Of a stretch of DNA of 64,000 nucleotides, positions 26,266 to 35,455 are shown piece after piece. Within the stretch, counting starts at the first letter, position 1. The number at the start of each line of letters is the position of its first letter. Position numbers and translations under genes: made by a program. The notes beneath the pieces are model-generated. The model searched no databases, had not been told where the DNA came from, and saw only the letters and a list, made by a program, of their open reading frames with translations. Source of the stretch: Halomonas sp. UBA3074 (GTDB lineage: Bacteria; Pseudomonadota; Gammaproteobacteria; Pseudomonadales; Halomonadaceae); NCBI RefSeq assembly GCF_002366715.1, contig NZ_DFBS01000012.1, positions 88,608 through 152,607 of the forward strand. Direction: 5' to 3'.

Positions 26266-26305
26266 CCTGCACCTAGTCTTCCTGCACCTAGTCTTCCTGC
26301 ACCTA
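26266..26305. repeat. 15-bp tandem repeat (about 2.7 copies) at the pepN stop
   Basis: The unit CCTGCACCTAGTCTT occurs exactly at 26266-26280 and 26281-26295, then as a partial CCTGCACCTA at 26296-26305 whose last bases include the pepN stop (CTA = TAG on the minus strand). This is probably slippage-derived and non-coding. Confidence 0.8.
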
Positions 26306-28933
26306 TGCCAATGCTTTCTCGACCACCTCGTAGACATTTGAAGACAACGGCTGTTGCCTAATACGTTCAAGCTCAGACCGCATTAATGCTTGACGGGTTT
26401 CATCAAAACGCTGCCAGCGTGTGAGCGGCGTGACTAGGCGTGCGGCTATTTCTGGATTAAGTCGGTTAAGCTCAATCACCACATCGGCCAGAAGCTGATA
26501 TCCCTGACCATCCAAGCGATGGAAATTCACTCGGTTTTGGGCAAATGCTCCAATCAAGGCGCGCACCTTATTGGGGTTTTTAAGTGAGAATGCAGGGTGC
26601 TGCATCAAGTACTTCACCCGCTCCAGCACATCTTCCTGAGGACGAGAGACCTGGATAGAGAACCACTGATCCATGACCAGGGGATCATGTGCCCACTGCT
26701 CACCAAAGGCTTTCAACGCTGGCGAGGCCAAATCATCGCGATCACTATGAACCAACAGTGTCAGCGCTTGACGCACATCGGTCATGTTATGGTCAGCGGC
26801 AAACTGTGCTTCACATAGCGCTAAGCCCTGCTCGTCTTCAATCGACATGAGATAGGAGAGCGCCACGTTTTTCAGGCTGCGCTGGGCAATTTGCTCTGGT
26901 GTCGGTGCGTACGGCTCTTCCGTTACATTGGCGTCATAAACTGACAAAAACTCTTCGCGTAATGCCCAGGCCAGCGACTGGCGCACAAACTCACGCGCCG
27001 CGTGAATAGCATCAACATCGACAATCGGCTGCTGTTCCGCGATATAGGCTTCTGACGGCAGCGTCAACATTTCAGCCAATACCGCTTTATCGCTCATCGA
27101 GCCGGTCAGTAGCGCCTTAAAGGCATCGACAACACGGCTATCCATTACCTTTTCGACGCCGTTACGATGCGCAGCAATCAGGTCGTCCAAGGCCAATAGC
27201 GCTAAGCGTTGCCCGGCATCCCAGCGGTTGAAGCCATCGCTATCATGGGTCAACAGGAAGGCAAGATCCTCTCTTGAATAGGGAAAATGCAGCTTAACGG
27301 GGGCGGAAAATGAACGTAGTAACGAAGGCACCGGCGCTTCGGCAACATCGGTAAATACAAAGGTCTGCTCATCATCACGCAAGTGGATAACGGCATCTTT
27401 ACCGATCTTTTCGCCATCGAGTGACAAAGTAAGATCTTGGCCCGACTTGGTACCCACCAGCCCCATACGAATAGGTATGTGCAGCGGCAATTTATCCGGC
27501 TGGCCGGGCGTCGCCGGTGTGCGCTGACGCAGGGTTAAATGATATTCGCCATGCACATAGTCATACTCGCCGTGGGCATCAATTTCCGGCGTACCGGCCT
27601 GGGAGTACCAGCGCATAAACTGGCTGAAATCCTCGCCAGAAGCTTCCGCCATGCAGGCTACAAAATCTTCGATCGTCACTGCCTGACCATCAAATCGCTC
27701 GAAGTAAAGATCAGAGCCACGCCGGAAATTCTCTTCGCCCACCAGATTGCGCAGCATACGCACCACTTCTGCACCCTTCTCATAAATGGTCAGGGTGTAA
27801 AAGTTGGTAATCTCAATGAAGTGATCAGGGCGAATAGGATGCGCCGTGGGACCAGCGTCTTCGGCAAACTGGGCCGTACGGAAAAAAGCGACATCCTGAA
27901 TGCGCTTGACCGGCGCTGAATTGGTATCCGCCGAAAAGCACTGGTCACGAAATACGGTAAAGCCCTCTTTTAGCGAGAGCTGGAACCAGTCGCGACAGGT
28001 GACGCGGTTGCCGGACCAGTTATGAAAGTATTCATGGGCGACGATACCTTCGACATTCTGGAACGCTGCATCGGTGGCCGTATTGGAATGGGTCAGCACG
28101 GCCGCGGCGTTAAAGATGTTAAGGCCTTTATTCTCCATCGCGCCCATATTGAAATCATTGACGGCAACGATCATGAAGAGGTCCAGGTCATACTCGCGAC
28201 CATAGGCCTGCTCATCCCACGCCATGGCGCGCTTTAAAGAGGCCATCGCGTGTTCGGTTTTATCCAGGTTCTCTTTCTCGACCCAAATCTGCAGCGCGAC
28301 GTTTCGGCCACTCATGGTGGTGAAGTAGTCTTCAACGCGATGTAAATTTCCCGCCACCAGTGCAAACAGATAACAGGGTTTGGGATGCGGATCCTCCCAG
28401 GTCACAAAATGACGCCCGTTTTCCATTTCACCGCGCGCGACGGGGTTGCCGTTTGCCAGCAGTATCGGCTCACGCTGCTGGTCGCCTACCACGGTGACCT
28501 TGAAAGTCGCCATGACATCCGGGCGGTCGGGATAAAAGGTAATCCGGCGAAAGCCTTCCGCTTCGCACTGCGTGCAGTACATGCCGTTAGATTGATACAG
28601 GCCTTCTAGCGCAGTGTTCTCACTGGGCGCGATTTCCACCTCGCTTTCCAGCACGAACGATTCAGGCACATCATCAATACGCAGAGACGCTGCATCCAGT
28701 TGATAAGCACCTTCATCGAGTGGCGTTGCGTCAATCGACAGGGAAATAAGCTTTAAATGCTCACCGTTTAGTACAAGCGGCGCATTAGCGTTAGCGTCGG
28801 CATGACGCTCCATCAACAGTCGCGCTTTCACACGGGTCGCGGCGGGGTCAAGATCAAACGTCAGCTCGGTATGAGTTACCCGGTAGGCGGGCGGCTGGTA
28901 GTCGCTTAAATAAACCGGCTGCGGATCAGACAT
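26303..28933 (-). CDS. pepN: Aminopeptidase N (M1 family)
   Basis: An 876-residue zinc aminopeptidase, similar in length to E. coli PepN (870). GAMENKG, which binds the substrate N-terminus, is at residues 264-270. The zinc motif HEYFH is at 300-304, and the third zinc ligand is Glu323 in SLKEGF. The C-terminal helical superfamily domain is complete, ending VYEVVEKALA. It is a major cytosolic aminopeptidase in peptide turnover. The gene stands at the head of a possible unit with the lipid kinase. Confidence 0.97.
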   Translation of the reverse strand: MSDPQPVYLSDYQPPAYRVTHTELTFDLDPAATRVKARLLMERHADANANAPLVLNGEHLKLISLSIDATPLDEGAYQLDAASLRIDDVPESFVLESEVEIAPSENTALEGLYQSNGMYCTQCEAEGFRRITFYPDRPDVMATFKVTVVGDQQREPILLANGNPVARGEMENGRHFVTWEDPHPKPCYLFALVAGNLHRVEDYFTTMSGRNVALQIWVEKENLDKTEHAMASLKRAMAWDEQAYGREYDLDLFMIVAVNDFNMGAMENKGLNIFNAAAVLTHSNTATDAAFQNVEGIVAHEYFHNWSGNRVTCRDWFQLSLKEGFTVFRDQCFSADTNSAPVKRIQDVAFFRTAQFAEDAGPTAHPIRPDHFIEITNFYTLTIYEKGAEVVRMLRNLVGEENFRRGSDLYFERFDGQAVTIEDFVACMAEASGEDFSQFMRWYSQAGTPEIDAHGEYDYVHGEYHLTLRQRTPATPGQPDKLPLHIPIRMGLVGTKSGQDLTLSLDGEKIGKDAVIHLRDDEQTFVFTDVAEAPVPSLLRSFSAPVKLHFPYSREDLAFLLTHDSDGFNRWDAGQRLALLALDDLIAAHRNGVEKVMDSRVVDAFKALLTGSMSDKAVLAEMLTLPSEAYIAEQQPIVDVDAIHAAREFVRQSLAWALREEFLSVYDANVTEEPYAPTPEQIAQRSLKNVALSYLMSIEDEQGLALCEAQFAADHNMTDVRQALTLLVHSDRDDLASPALKAFGEQWAHDPLVMDQWFSIQVSRPQEDVLERVKYLMQHPAFSLKNPNKVRALIGAFAQNRVNFHRLDGQGYQLLADVVIELNRLNPEIAARLVTPLTRWQRFDETRQALMRSELERIRQQPLSSNVYEVVEKALA

Positions 28934-29015
28934 AGTGCGTGACTCCTGTATAAAACGATTATTGCATCATTAAAATGTTCGACAGCTCAACAGCACCGCT
29001 TCGTCGCGGAAATTA

Positions 29016-29501
29016 TTAGTCGCGGAAGTTATCAAACTGAAGCGGCAAATCTGGCCCCTCTTCGCCTCGTAGCAACGTCATCACGGCTTGTAAATCGTCG
29101 CGCTTTTTGCCCGTCACCCGCACCTTCTCGCCCTGGATTTGCGCCTGCACTTTTAGCTTACTGGCTTTAATACGCTTAACCACATCTTTAGCTTCTGCCG
29201 CATCCAATCCCTGCTTCAAAGCGACTTCCTGGCGTGCTTTGACCCCCGAAAGCACCGGGTCTTGAATATCCATGCAGCGTGCATCAATGCCGCGGGCAAT
29301 CAAGCGAGCTCGCAGTACATCCAGCATCTGCTTGAGTTGGAAATCGACTTCGGCTTCCAAATGTACTTTGTCGCCTTCAAGCGTGAAGCTGGCATCGACA
29401 CCTTTAAAATCAAAACGCGACTGAACTTCACGATTCGCTTGATCAATAGCGTTAGCACCTTCGTGCTTATCAAACTCTGACACAATATCAAAAGAGGGCA
29501 T
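29016..29501 (-). CDS. yajQ: YajQ-family nucleotide-binding protein
   Basis: A 161-residue protein beginning MPSFDIVSEFDKHEGANAID, which is diagnostic of YajQ. RFDFKGVDASF and the C-terminal VRVTGKKRDDLQAVMTLLR are also family segments. YajQ proteins bind RNA or nucleotides; in Xanthomonas and Pseudomonas the homologue binds cyclic-di-GMP and affects virulence genes. It is monocistronic, with pepN starting 82 bases downstream of its stop. Confidence 0.95.
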   Translation of the reverse strand: MPSFDIVSEFDKHEGANAIDQANREVQSRFDFKGVDASFTLEGDKVHLEAEVDFQLKQMLDVLRARLIARGIDARCMDIQDPVLSGVKARQEVALKQGLDAAEAKDVVKRIKASKLKVQAQIQGEKVRVTGKKRDDLQAVMTLLRGEEGPDLPLQFDNFRD

Positions 29502-29745
29502 GATGTAATTCCTGGCAAGACATGGCCACCTATTCTAGAGCAGCCAGCCCCCTACGGGCCAATCCTGTTGCTTTTCTGTTGCTATAAAGTCAAATTTATT
29601 TAACAAACCTTTCATTGTGACGGAAAATAGTTGTACACAAATTAGTCTAACCAGTGCTTACTGCCATGTTCAGCCAAAGCATTACCGCTTAGGATGGCGA
29701 CATATTCTCAGCTAACGATTTTGAACCCACTATTCAGGAGAGACC
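29502..29745. promoter_or_regulatory. Divergent region between yajQ and cobO
   Basis: A 244-base AT-richer gap drives yajQ leftward and cobO rightward. I looked for a cobalamin riboswitch (B12 box GCCACTG-like) before cobO and see none. No sigma-70 promoter is clear enough to place. Confidence 0.35.
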
Positions 29746-30345
29746 ATGAGTGATCGAGACACCCGCCATAAAGCATCGATGGAGAAACTCAAAGCACGAG
29801 TCGACGAAAAAGTCGCTAGTGCTGATGAGCAACGCGGCTTAATCATTGTTAACACCGGTAACGGAAAAGGCAAAACCACGGCCGCCTGGGGCACTGTCAC
29901 TCGTGCGTTAGGATATGGCTACAAGGTTGGCGTGGTGCAGTTCATTAAAGGGCTCTGGGAGTGCGGTGAGCGCAACCGCTTAGAGGAGGACACCAACCTT
30001 GAGGTGGCGATTATGGCCACCGGCTTTACCTGGGACACCCAGAATCGCCAAGCGGACACAGACGCGTGCCAGGCAGTATGGAAAGACGCTCAACGGATGC
30101 TTGCGGACCCAGAGACCTACCTGGTGGTGCTTGATGAAATCACCTACATGCTCAAGTTCGGCTACCTGGACATTGAAACCGTTAAACAAGCGCTAGAAAA
30201 CCGGCCGACAGAGCAGACAGTGATTATCACGGGAAGAAGTGCCCACCGCGAGCTGATCGCCATGGCCGATACGGTGACCGAAATGCAGGAAGTTCGCCAC
30301 GCCTTCAACAATGGCTTACAGGCGCGCCGAGGGATCGACTTTTAA
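29746..30345 (+). CDS. cobO: Cob(I)yrinic acid a,c-diamide adenosyltransferase
   Basis: A 199-residue CobA/CobO/BtuR-type enzyme that adds the adenosyl group to corrinoids. The P-loop GNGKGKTT is at residues 38-45. The downstream LVVLDEITYMLKFGYLD and VIITGRSAHRELIAMAD are family signatures. An AGGAGAG site precedes the ATG. No other cobalamin genes are in the window, so it may serve salvage of imported corrinoids. It converges on purA with a terminator between. Confidence 0.93.
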   Translation: MSDRDTRHKASMEKLKARVDEKVASADEQRGLIIVNTGNGKGKTTAAWGTVTRALGYGYKVGVVQFIKGLWECGERNRLEEDTNLEVAIMATGFTWDTQNRQADTDACQAVWKDAQRMLADPETYLVVLDEITYMLKFGYLDIETVKQALENRPTEQTVIITGRSAHRELIAMADTVTEMQEVRHAFNNGLQARRGIDF

Positions 30346-30362
30346 TGCCGCTTACTGGATGC

Positions 30363-30386
30363 AAAAAGGGGCAACGCCGTTGCCCC
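30363..30386 (-). terminator. Intrinsic terminator of hisZ-purA
   Basis: An 8-bp stem GGGGCAAC / GTTGCCCC (30368-30375, 30379-30386) has a 3-base loop. On the minus strand it is followed by TTTTT (30367-30363). It lies between the convergent purA and cobO stop codons. Confidence 0.8.
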
Positions 30387-30433
30387 TAAACCGTCCAAAC
30401 CAAGCCGGATGCCTGCACCCGGCTAGACGTGAA

Positions 30434-31729
30434 TTAACTATCGAAAGGGTTACGCAGAACGATAGTTTCCATGCGATCGGGGCCGGTGGAGATAATGTCG
30501 ATGCTGGTGCCCACCTTCTCTTCGAGGAAACTAATATAGGCGCGGGCATTAGCCGGCAGATCTTCTACGCGCTTAGCCCCCAGGGTTGACTCTTTCCAGC
30601 CGGGTAAGTCCTGGTAAAGCGGCTCAACCGCTTCATAGCCTTCCGAGTCTACCGGGTTATCCAACACGTCCCCGTCTTTGCTGCGATAGCCAACGCAAAC
30701 GCGGATATTTTCCAAGCCATCCAGTACATCGAGCTTGGTCAGGCAGATGCCGGAAACCGAGTTGATTTGGACTGCATGGCGCAGAGCCACGGCATCAAAC
30801 CAGCCACAGCGACGTGCACGGCCAGTGGTTGCACCGAACTCATGGCCACGCTCGGCCAGGTGGCGACCATCGACATCGAAGAGCTCGGTCGGGAACGGGC
30901 CTGACCCTACGCGCGTGGTATAAGCTTTGGTGATACCCAGCACATAATCCAAATAGAGCGGGCCGACACCGGAACCGGTAGCCGTGCCACCCGCCGTGGT
31001 GTTAGAGCTGGTCACGTAGGGATAAGTACCGTGATCGATGTCCAACAGCGAACCTTGCGCGCCTTCGAACAAGATATTCTCACCGGCTTTACGCAGGTCG
31101 TGCACCATGCTGACCGTGTCACAGACCATTGGTCGCAGCTCTTCGGCCATTTGCATCGCGCCGTCGAGCACTTCCTGGAAATCGACTGCTGGTTCGCCGT
31201 GATAATTCACCAGTACGAAGTTGTGGTAGTCGAGCACTTCGCCCAACTTGGAAGCAAACCGCTCACGGTGGAGCATATCGCCCAAGCGTAGGCCGCGACG
31301 GGCTACTTTGTCTTCGTAAGCAGGTCCGATACCCCGGCCGGTGGTGCCAATTTTGGCGATACCGCGGGCTTTCTCACGGGCCTGATCCAAGCGTACATGG
31401 TAAGGCAGAATCAGCGGGCAAGCCGGTGACAGACGTAGGCGCTCACGCACCGGTACGCCTTTCGCTTCAAGTTCGCGGATCTCTTTGATCAGCGCTTCAG
31501 GCGAAAGCACTACACCGTTGCCGATGACGCAGGTTTTGCCTGGGCGCAAAACACCGGAGGGAATCAGGTGCAGAACGGTTTTTTCACCGTCGATGACCAG
31601 CGTGTGGCCGGCATTGTGGCCACCCTGGAAGCGCACTACCGCAGAGGCGGATTCTGTCAACAGATCAACGATCTTGCCTTTACCTTCGTCACCCCATTGG
31701 GTGCCCAGCACTACGACATTCTTACCCAT
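30434..31729 (-). CDS. purA: Adenylosuccinate synthetase
   Basis: A 431-residue GTP-dependent enzyme joining IMP and aspartate in AMP synthesis. It starts at ATG 31729 (MGKNVVVLGTQWGDEGKGK), with the catalytic Asp14 in the P-loop-like GDEGKGK. GHNAGHTL, DIDHGTYPYVTSSNTTAGG and GVGPLYLDYVLGITKAYTTR are further signatures. The ATG shares a base with the hisZ stop (TAATG). The longer frame upstream lies within hisZ. The hisZ-purA pairing is common in gammaproteobacteria. Confidence 0.98.
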   Translation of the reverse strand: MGKNVVVLGTQWGDEGKGKIVDLLTESASAVVRFQGGHNAGHTLVIDGEKTVLHLIPSGVLRPGKTCVIGNGVVLSPEALIKEIRELEAKGVPVRERLRLSPACPLILPYHVRLDQAREKARGIAKIGTTGRGIGPAYEDKVARRGLRLGDMLHRERFASKLGEVLDYHNFVLVNYHGEPAVDFQEVLDGAMQMAEELRPMVCDTVSMVHDLRKAGENILFEGAQGSLLDIDHGTYPYVTSSNTTAGGTATGSGVGPLYLDYVLGITKAYTTRVGSGPFPTELFDVDGRHLAERGHEFGATTGRARRCGWFDAVALRHAVQINSVSGICLTKLDVLDGLENIRVCVGYRSKDGDVLDNPVDSEGYEAVEPLYQDLPGWKESTLGAKRVEDLPANARAYISFLEEKVGTSIDIISTGPDRMETIVLRNPFDS

Positions 31730-32925
31730 TATGATGCACTCGTCTCTTGTGTCAGGGCCGTTGGCTGCCAACGACCATTGATAAGCTCAAGACGGCGGTC
31801 ACAGTCATGCTCCGCCGGCCCAGTACGCTGCCCAGGCAGCGCTTGAATTACGCGTTCCCCTTGCTCACGCAGTGCAACAATGGCAGCGTTGAGCGACTCA
31901 TCCTGCTGGGCGGGTGCCCAAATACTGCCGCGGCTTTCAGCAGCCAGCGCCAACGACGCCAGCTGTTTCAAATCCATCGAGAACCCGGTGGCAGGGCGCG
32001 CACGGCCAAAGGCTCGCCCTGTGTCGTCATAGCGCCCGCCTTTTGCCAGCGCATGACCATAGCCCGGCACGTAGGCAGCAAACATCATACCGGTGTGGTA
32101 TTGATAGCCACGCAGCTCAGCCAAGTCAAAGTAGAGCGATACATCAAAGCGTGCCAGCACGCCTTGATAGAGCGCCTCTAATTGATCCAGTGCCGCTGTC
32201 ACCGAGGCAGGTGCGCCTGCAAAACGCTCCCGCGCCTGGCTTAAAATATCGGCACCGCCGTGTAGTTCACCCAGCGCCAGCAGCATATCGGCTAACGCCG
32301 GGTCGCTAACGCTAGCACTAACAAGCTGTGCAAGCTGCGTCGGTGACTTGAGCGCCAGCGCCTCAAACAGCGCGCTCTCTTGCTCATCACTGAGTGCAGC
32401 GGCTTCTACAAGACTGCGGTAAATGCCGATATGGCCGAGCGCTAAGTGGATCTCCTTAGCCCCGGCGGCTTCCATACTCGCCAGCGCCAGATGGATGATT
32501 TCACTGTCCGCCTCCAGCCCTGCATGGCCAAACAGCTCAGCACCGACCTGCACAGGGCTGCGGCCACCTTGGTGCTGATCCGCTTTAGCCCGCAGCACAT
32601 TGGTACAGTAACAAAGGCGCACCGGACCCTGACGCTTGAGCGAGTGGGCGTCCATACGCGCTACTTGCGGCGTTACGTCTGCCGAGGCGCCCATCATCCG
32701 ACCCGTTAACTGATCAGTGAGCTTGAACGTCTGAAGATCAAGATCGGTACCGGTCCCCGTTAACAGGGAGTCTAAAAACTCCACCGGCGGCGGCATTACT
32801 TGGTCGTAGCCCCAGCAATGGTAGAGATCGAGCAGCGCACGGCGCAGCTCTTCCATGCGGCTTGCCTGAGGCGGAAGCACCTCATCCATGCCGTCGGGCA
32901 GTAGCCAGCGGTCAGCGATGGTCAT
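31729..32925 (-). CDS. hisZ: ATP phosphoribosyltransferase regulatory subunit HisZ
   Basis: A 398-residue class II aminoacyl-tRNA-synthetase-like protein starting at ATG 32925 (MTIADRWLLPDGMDEVLPP). FKLTDQLTGRMMGASADVTPQVARMDAH is the HisRS-like motif region. It lacks the anticodon-binding domain, and the length (about 400) suits HisZ rather than HisRS. HisZ activates short-form HisG in the first step of histidine synthesis. A longer frame to 33018 lacks family sequence. It is coupled to purA. Confidence 0.93.
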   Translation of the reverse strand: MTIADRWLLPDGMDEVLPPQASRMEELRRALLDLYHCWGYDQVMPPPVEFLDSLLTGTGTDLDLQTFKLTDQLTGRMMGASADVTPQVARMDAHSLKRQGPVRLCYCTNVLRAKADQHQGGRSPVQVGAELFGHAGLEADSEIIHLALASMEAAGAKEIHLALGHIGIYRSLVEAAALSDEQESALFEALALKSPTQLAQLVSASVSDPALADMLLALGELHGGADILSQARERFAGAPASVTAALDQLEALYQGVLARFDVSLYFDLAELRGYQYHTGMMFAAYVPGYGHALAKGGRYDDTGRAFGRARPATGFSMDLKQLASLALAAESRGSIWAPAQQDESLNAAIVALREQGERVIQALPGQRTGPAEHDCDRRLELINGRWQPTALTQETSAS

Positions 32926-33016
32926 GTAAACAATCCTGCAAGACGATGAAGGCCCAACAAACTCAAGCAGTAACGAAGCAATGTGATTGCCAACGCCAGC
33001 GTTAAATGAGGGCCAC

Positions 33017-33040
33017 AAAAAAACCGGGCGACGCCCGGTT
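33017..33040 (-). terminator. Intrinsic terminator after hflC
   Basis: An 8-bp stem AACCGGGC / GCCCGGTT (33022-33029, 33033-33040) has a 3-base loop. On the minus strand it runs into seven T residues (33023-33017). It separates the hflKC unit from hisZ-purA. Confidence 0.88.
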
Positions 33041-33124
33041 AGTGAATTCTATCACGTTTATTGGCCGGATAAACCCCGCCACGTCCTAGGAGTGACGAGA
33101 CGAAGAACCCCGGCCTAAAGCCAC

Positions 33125-34021
33125 TTACTCACTATCGCTTTCGCTACCTTGCGGCTCTGGGTTACGCAAATAGCGGAAGAAATCGCTATCCGGCTCCAGC
33201 ACCATCAGATTGCCGTCATCAGCAAAGCTCGTACGATAAGCGTCTAGACTACGCCAAAAGGAGAAGAACTCCTGATCCTGGCTGTAGGCTTCAGAGAAGA
33301 TCGCGGCAGCCTGGGCATCCCCTTCACCGCGTAGCGTCTCGGCACGCTCATTGGCCTGAGCCAGCAACACCTGGCGACGACGGTCGGCGTTAGCGCGAAT
33401 ACGCTCAGCCTCTTCCTGACCCTGCGCACGCCACTCGCGGGCTTCACGCTCACGCTCAGAGCGCATCCGCTCAAACACCGCTGCCGATACGTCTTCGGGC
33501 AAGTCGATCCGCTTAATACGAATATCGCGGATAGCCACACCAAGCTCTTCACGCATTAACTCATCGAGCTCTGCGGTGGGCCCAGTCATCAGGTCATCGC
33601 GTCGTTCAGCGATGATTTCCTGAAGATTCAAACGGCCAAACTCGTTACGCAGACTCTCATCCACACGCGGTTGAATCAGCCGAATCGCCATTAGCTCATC
33701 GCCTGCCGTCGCTTCGTAGTAGCGCGTAGGATTAACCACCTGCCACTTAACGTAGGAATCGACGATAACTGCCTTCTGCTCAAGCGTCAGATAGCGACTC
33801 GTGTCGGTATCCAGCGTTAGCAAGCGCGTATCAAACTTACGGATAGTTTGCGCAATCGGCACTTTGGCGTGTAAGCCAGGCTGGATATTCTCTTCGATGA
33901 CTTCACCAAAGCGCAGCTTAACCGCCCGCTCGGTTTCATCTACTACATACAAAGTGTTGCTCGCCAGCCACGCAACGGCAGCCAGACCACCCACTATCAG
34001 CAGGGATCGATTATTAATCAT
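33125..34021 (-). CDS. hflC: Protease modulator HflC
   Basis: A 298-residue SPFH/band-7 protein with one N-terminal membrane segment (SLLIVGGLAAVAWLASNTLYVV), then VDETERAVKLRFGEVIEENI. The SPFH domain is followed by a long charged coiled coil with RSEREREAREWRAQGQEEAE. HflC and HflK form a large periplasm-facing cage around FtsH and modulate its proteolysis. The start is immediately next to the hflK stop, with no bases between. It is followed by a strong terminator. Confidence 0.96.
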   Translation of the reverse strand: MINNRSLLIVGGLAAVAWLASNTLYVVDETERAVKLRFGEVIEENIQPGLHAKVPIAQTIRKFDTRLLTLDTDTSRYLTLEQKAVIVDSYVKWQVVNPTRYYEATAGDELMAIRLIQPRVDESLRNEFGRLNLQEIIAERRDDLMTGPTAELDELMREELGVAIRDIRIKRIDLPEDVSAAVFERMRSEREREAREWRAQGQEEAERIRANADRRRQVLLAQANERAETLRGEGDAQAAAIFSEAYSQDQEFFSFWRSLDAYRTSFADDGNLMVLEPDSDFFRYLRNPEPQGSESDSE

Positions 34022-35308
34022 TTACCGGCCCTCCCTGCGGATGCCGTTATTACTACTGCTATTCGACGACGAGGAGCTGCTTTGGGTGCTACGTAAGCGC
34101 TCGAGCAGATCAGCATCAAGCTGCTCATCACTGCTGCTCTCGGCATTGTCAGACGATGAATTGCTTCGATTGCCGCTAGTGGCGCCACGCATCTGGTCTA
34201 ACGGTAGATACATTAGCGGGGCATTTTCGCTGACATCCAGCAGCACCTTCGGCGAGTTACCAAACACCTCTTCCATCGTGTCTAGGTACATACGCTCACG
34301 CATGACCTCCGGCGCATTACCGTACTCGGAAAGCAGTGAGTTAAAGCGGTTGGCTTGACCCTGCGCTTCCGCGACTACCGACTCGCGATACCCTTGGCCC
34401 TGTTCAACGAGACGCTGCGCCTGACCCTGAGCTGCAGGGATGATCGCATTAGCGTATGCCATCCCTTCGTTAATCGTACGCTGACGATCTTCGCGGGCAC
34501 GGATAACGTCATCAAACGCATCGATTACCGGTGCAGGGGCCGACGTCGATTCAATGTTAATGGTTTGTAAGCGAATACCAGCACCATAGTTATCGAGATA
34601 AGACTGCAAACGGCTTGAGACTGAACTGCCCAGAATCTCACGACCCGAGGTTAGGATATCGATCATGTCAGTACCCCCCACCACGTGGCGCAACGCCGAG
34701 TCCAATGCGTTTTCAATCGAAATAGCAGGATCACGCACATTCAGCACGAAATCGCGTGGATTAGCGACTTGGTACTGGGCAGAAATCTCTACTTCAACGA
34801 TGTTTTCATCGCGGGTCAGCATGGACTGCGTTTGGGTAAGTGAGCGTACCCGCGTCACATTGACCATACGCACATCATCGATCAGTGGCGGATTCCACTG
34901 CAGACCAGGCTCAACGATACCCTGGAATTCACCAAAGCGAAGGACAACGCCACGCTCGGACTGGTCCACTAAGTAAAAGCCCATGGCCGCCCATATCGCC
35001 AGCGCCACAACGACCAGCAAGCCTGGCAGTGCAAAAGGATTGCGGTTTTTGCTACCACTACCGCCACCGCCCTTCTTGCCACCGCCTTTCTTGCTGCCAC
35101 CCAACATACTATTGAGCTTGTCTTGAAACTTTTTCAGCGCTTCATCCAAATCAGGAGGTCCTTGGTTGTTGCCTCCCTTATTGCCATTGTTGCCGCCGTT
35201 GCCACCATTATTACTGCCACGGTTTCCATCGCCATCGTTTCCACCGCGTCGGCCGCCACTACTCCAAGGGTCATGCTGGTTGCCACCACCAGGCTCATTC
35301 CAGGCCAT
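34022..35308 (-). CDS. hflK: Protease modulator HflK
   Basis: A 428-residue SPFH protein, partner of HflC around FtsH. Residues about 1-50 are a Gly/Asn/Asp-rich disordered tract, followed by a short helix and a second Lys/Gly/Ser tract. The membrane segment LPGLLVVVALAIWAAMGFYLV is at about residues 93-113. The SPFH domain starts VDQSERGVVLRFGEF. The C-terminus is a Ser/Asn homopolymeric tail. E. coli HflK also has a Gly-rich N-terminus, but this one is unusually repetitive. A candidate promoter lies at 35386-35414. Confidence 0.96.
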   Translation of the reverse strand: MAWNEPGGGNQHDPWSSGGRRGGNDGDGNRGSNNGGNGGNNGNKGGNNQGPPDLDEALKKFQDKLNSMLGGSKKGGGKKGGGGSGSKNRNPFALPGLLVVVALAIWAAMGFYLVDQSERGVVLRFGEFQGIVEPGLQWNPPLIDDVRMVNVTRVRSLTQTQSMLTRDENIVEVEISAQYQVANPRDFVLNVRDPAISIENALDSALRHVVGGTDMIDILTSGREILGSSVSSRLQSYLDNYGAGIRLQTINIESTSAPAPVIDAFDDVIRAREDRQRTINEGMAYANAIIPAAQGQAQRLVEQGQGYRESVVAEAQGQANRFNSLLSEYGNAPEVMRERMYLDTMEEVFGNSPKVLLDVSENAPLMYLPLDQMRGATSGNRSNSSSDNAESSSDEQLDADLLERLRSTQSSSSSSNSSSNNGIRREGR

Positions 35309-35385
35309 ACTTCGTCTCCACTAAGGTATTCGCTAGCGCTGATGCCACCGCATGACGCGTCAGCATCGCACTTTGATATTATTGC

Positions 35386-35414
35386 TCTATAAAACTTGTA
35401 CCATTTTTATACAA
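35386..35414 (-). promoter_or_regulatory. Candidate sigma-70 promoter of hflKC
   Basis: On the minus strand, TTGTAT (35414-35409), a 17-base spacer and TATAGA (35391-35386) form a plausible -35/-10 pair about 80 bases upstream of the hflK ATG. The 147-base hflX-hflK gap is AT rich. Such a promoter would let hflKC be transcribed apart from hfq-hflX. Confidence 0.4.
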
Positions 35415-35455
35415 TTTAGAATACAGATAACGCTTTCAAATGAGCAATGAGCCGC

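Noticed and set aside
29502..29745. Possible cobalamin riboswitch before cobO
   Set aside because: No B12-box-like sequence or conserved paired elements could be found.
31729..33018. Longer hisZ frame starting at 33018
   Set aside because: It would run through the terminator at 33017-33040, and the added sequence is unlike HisZ.
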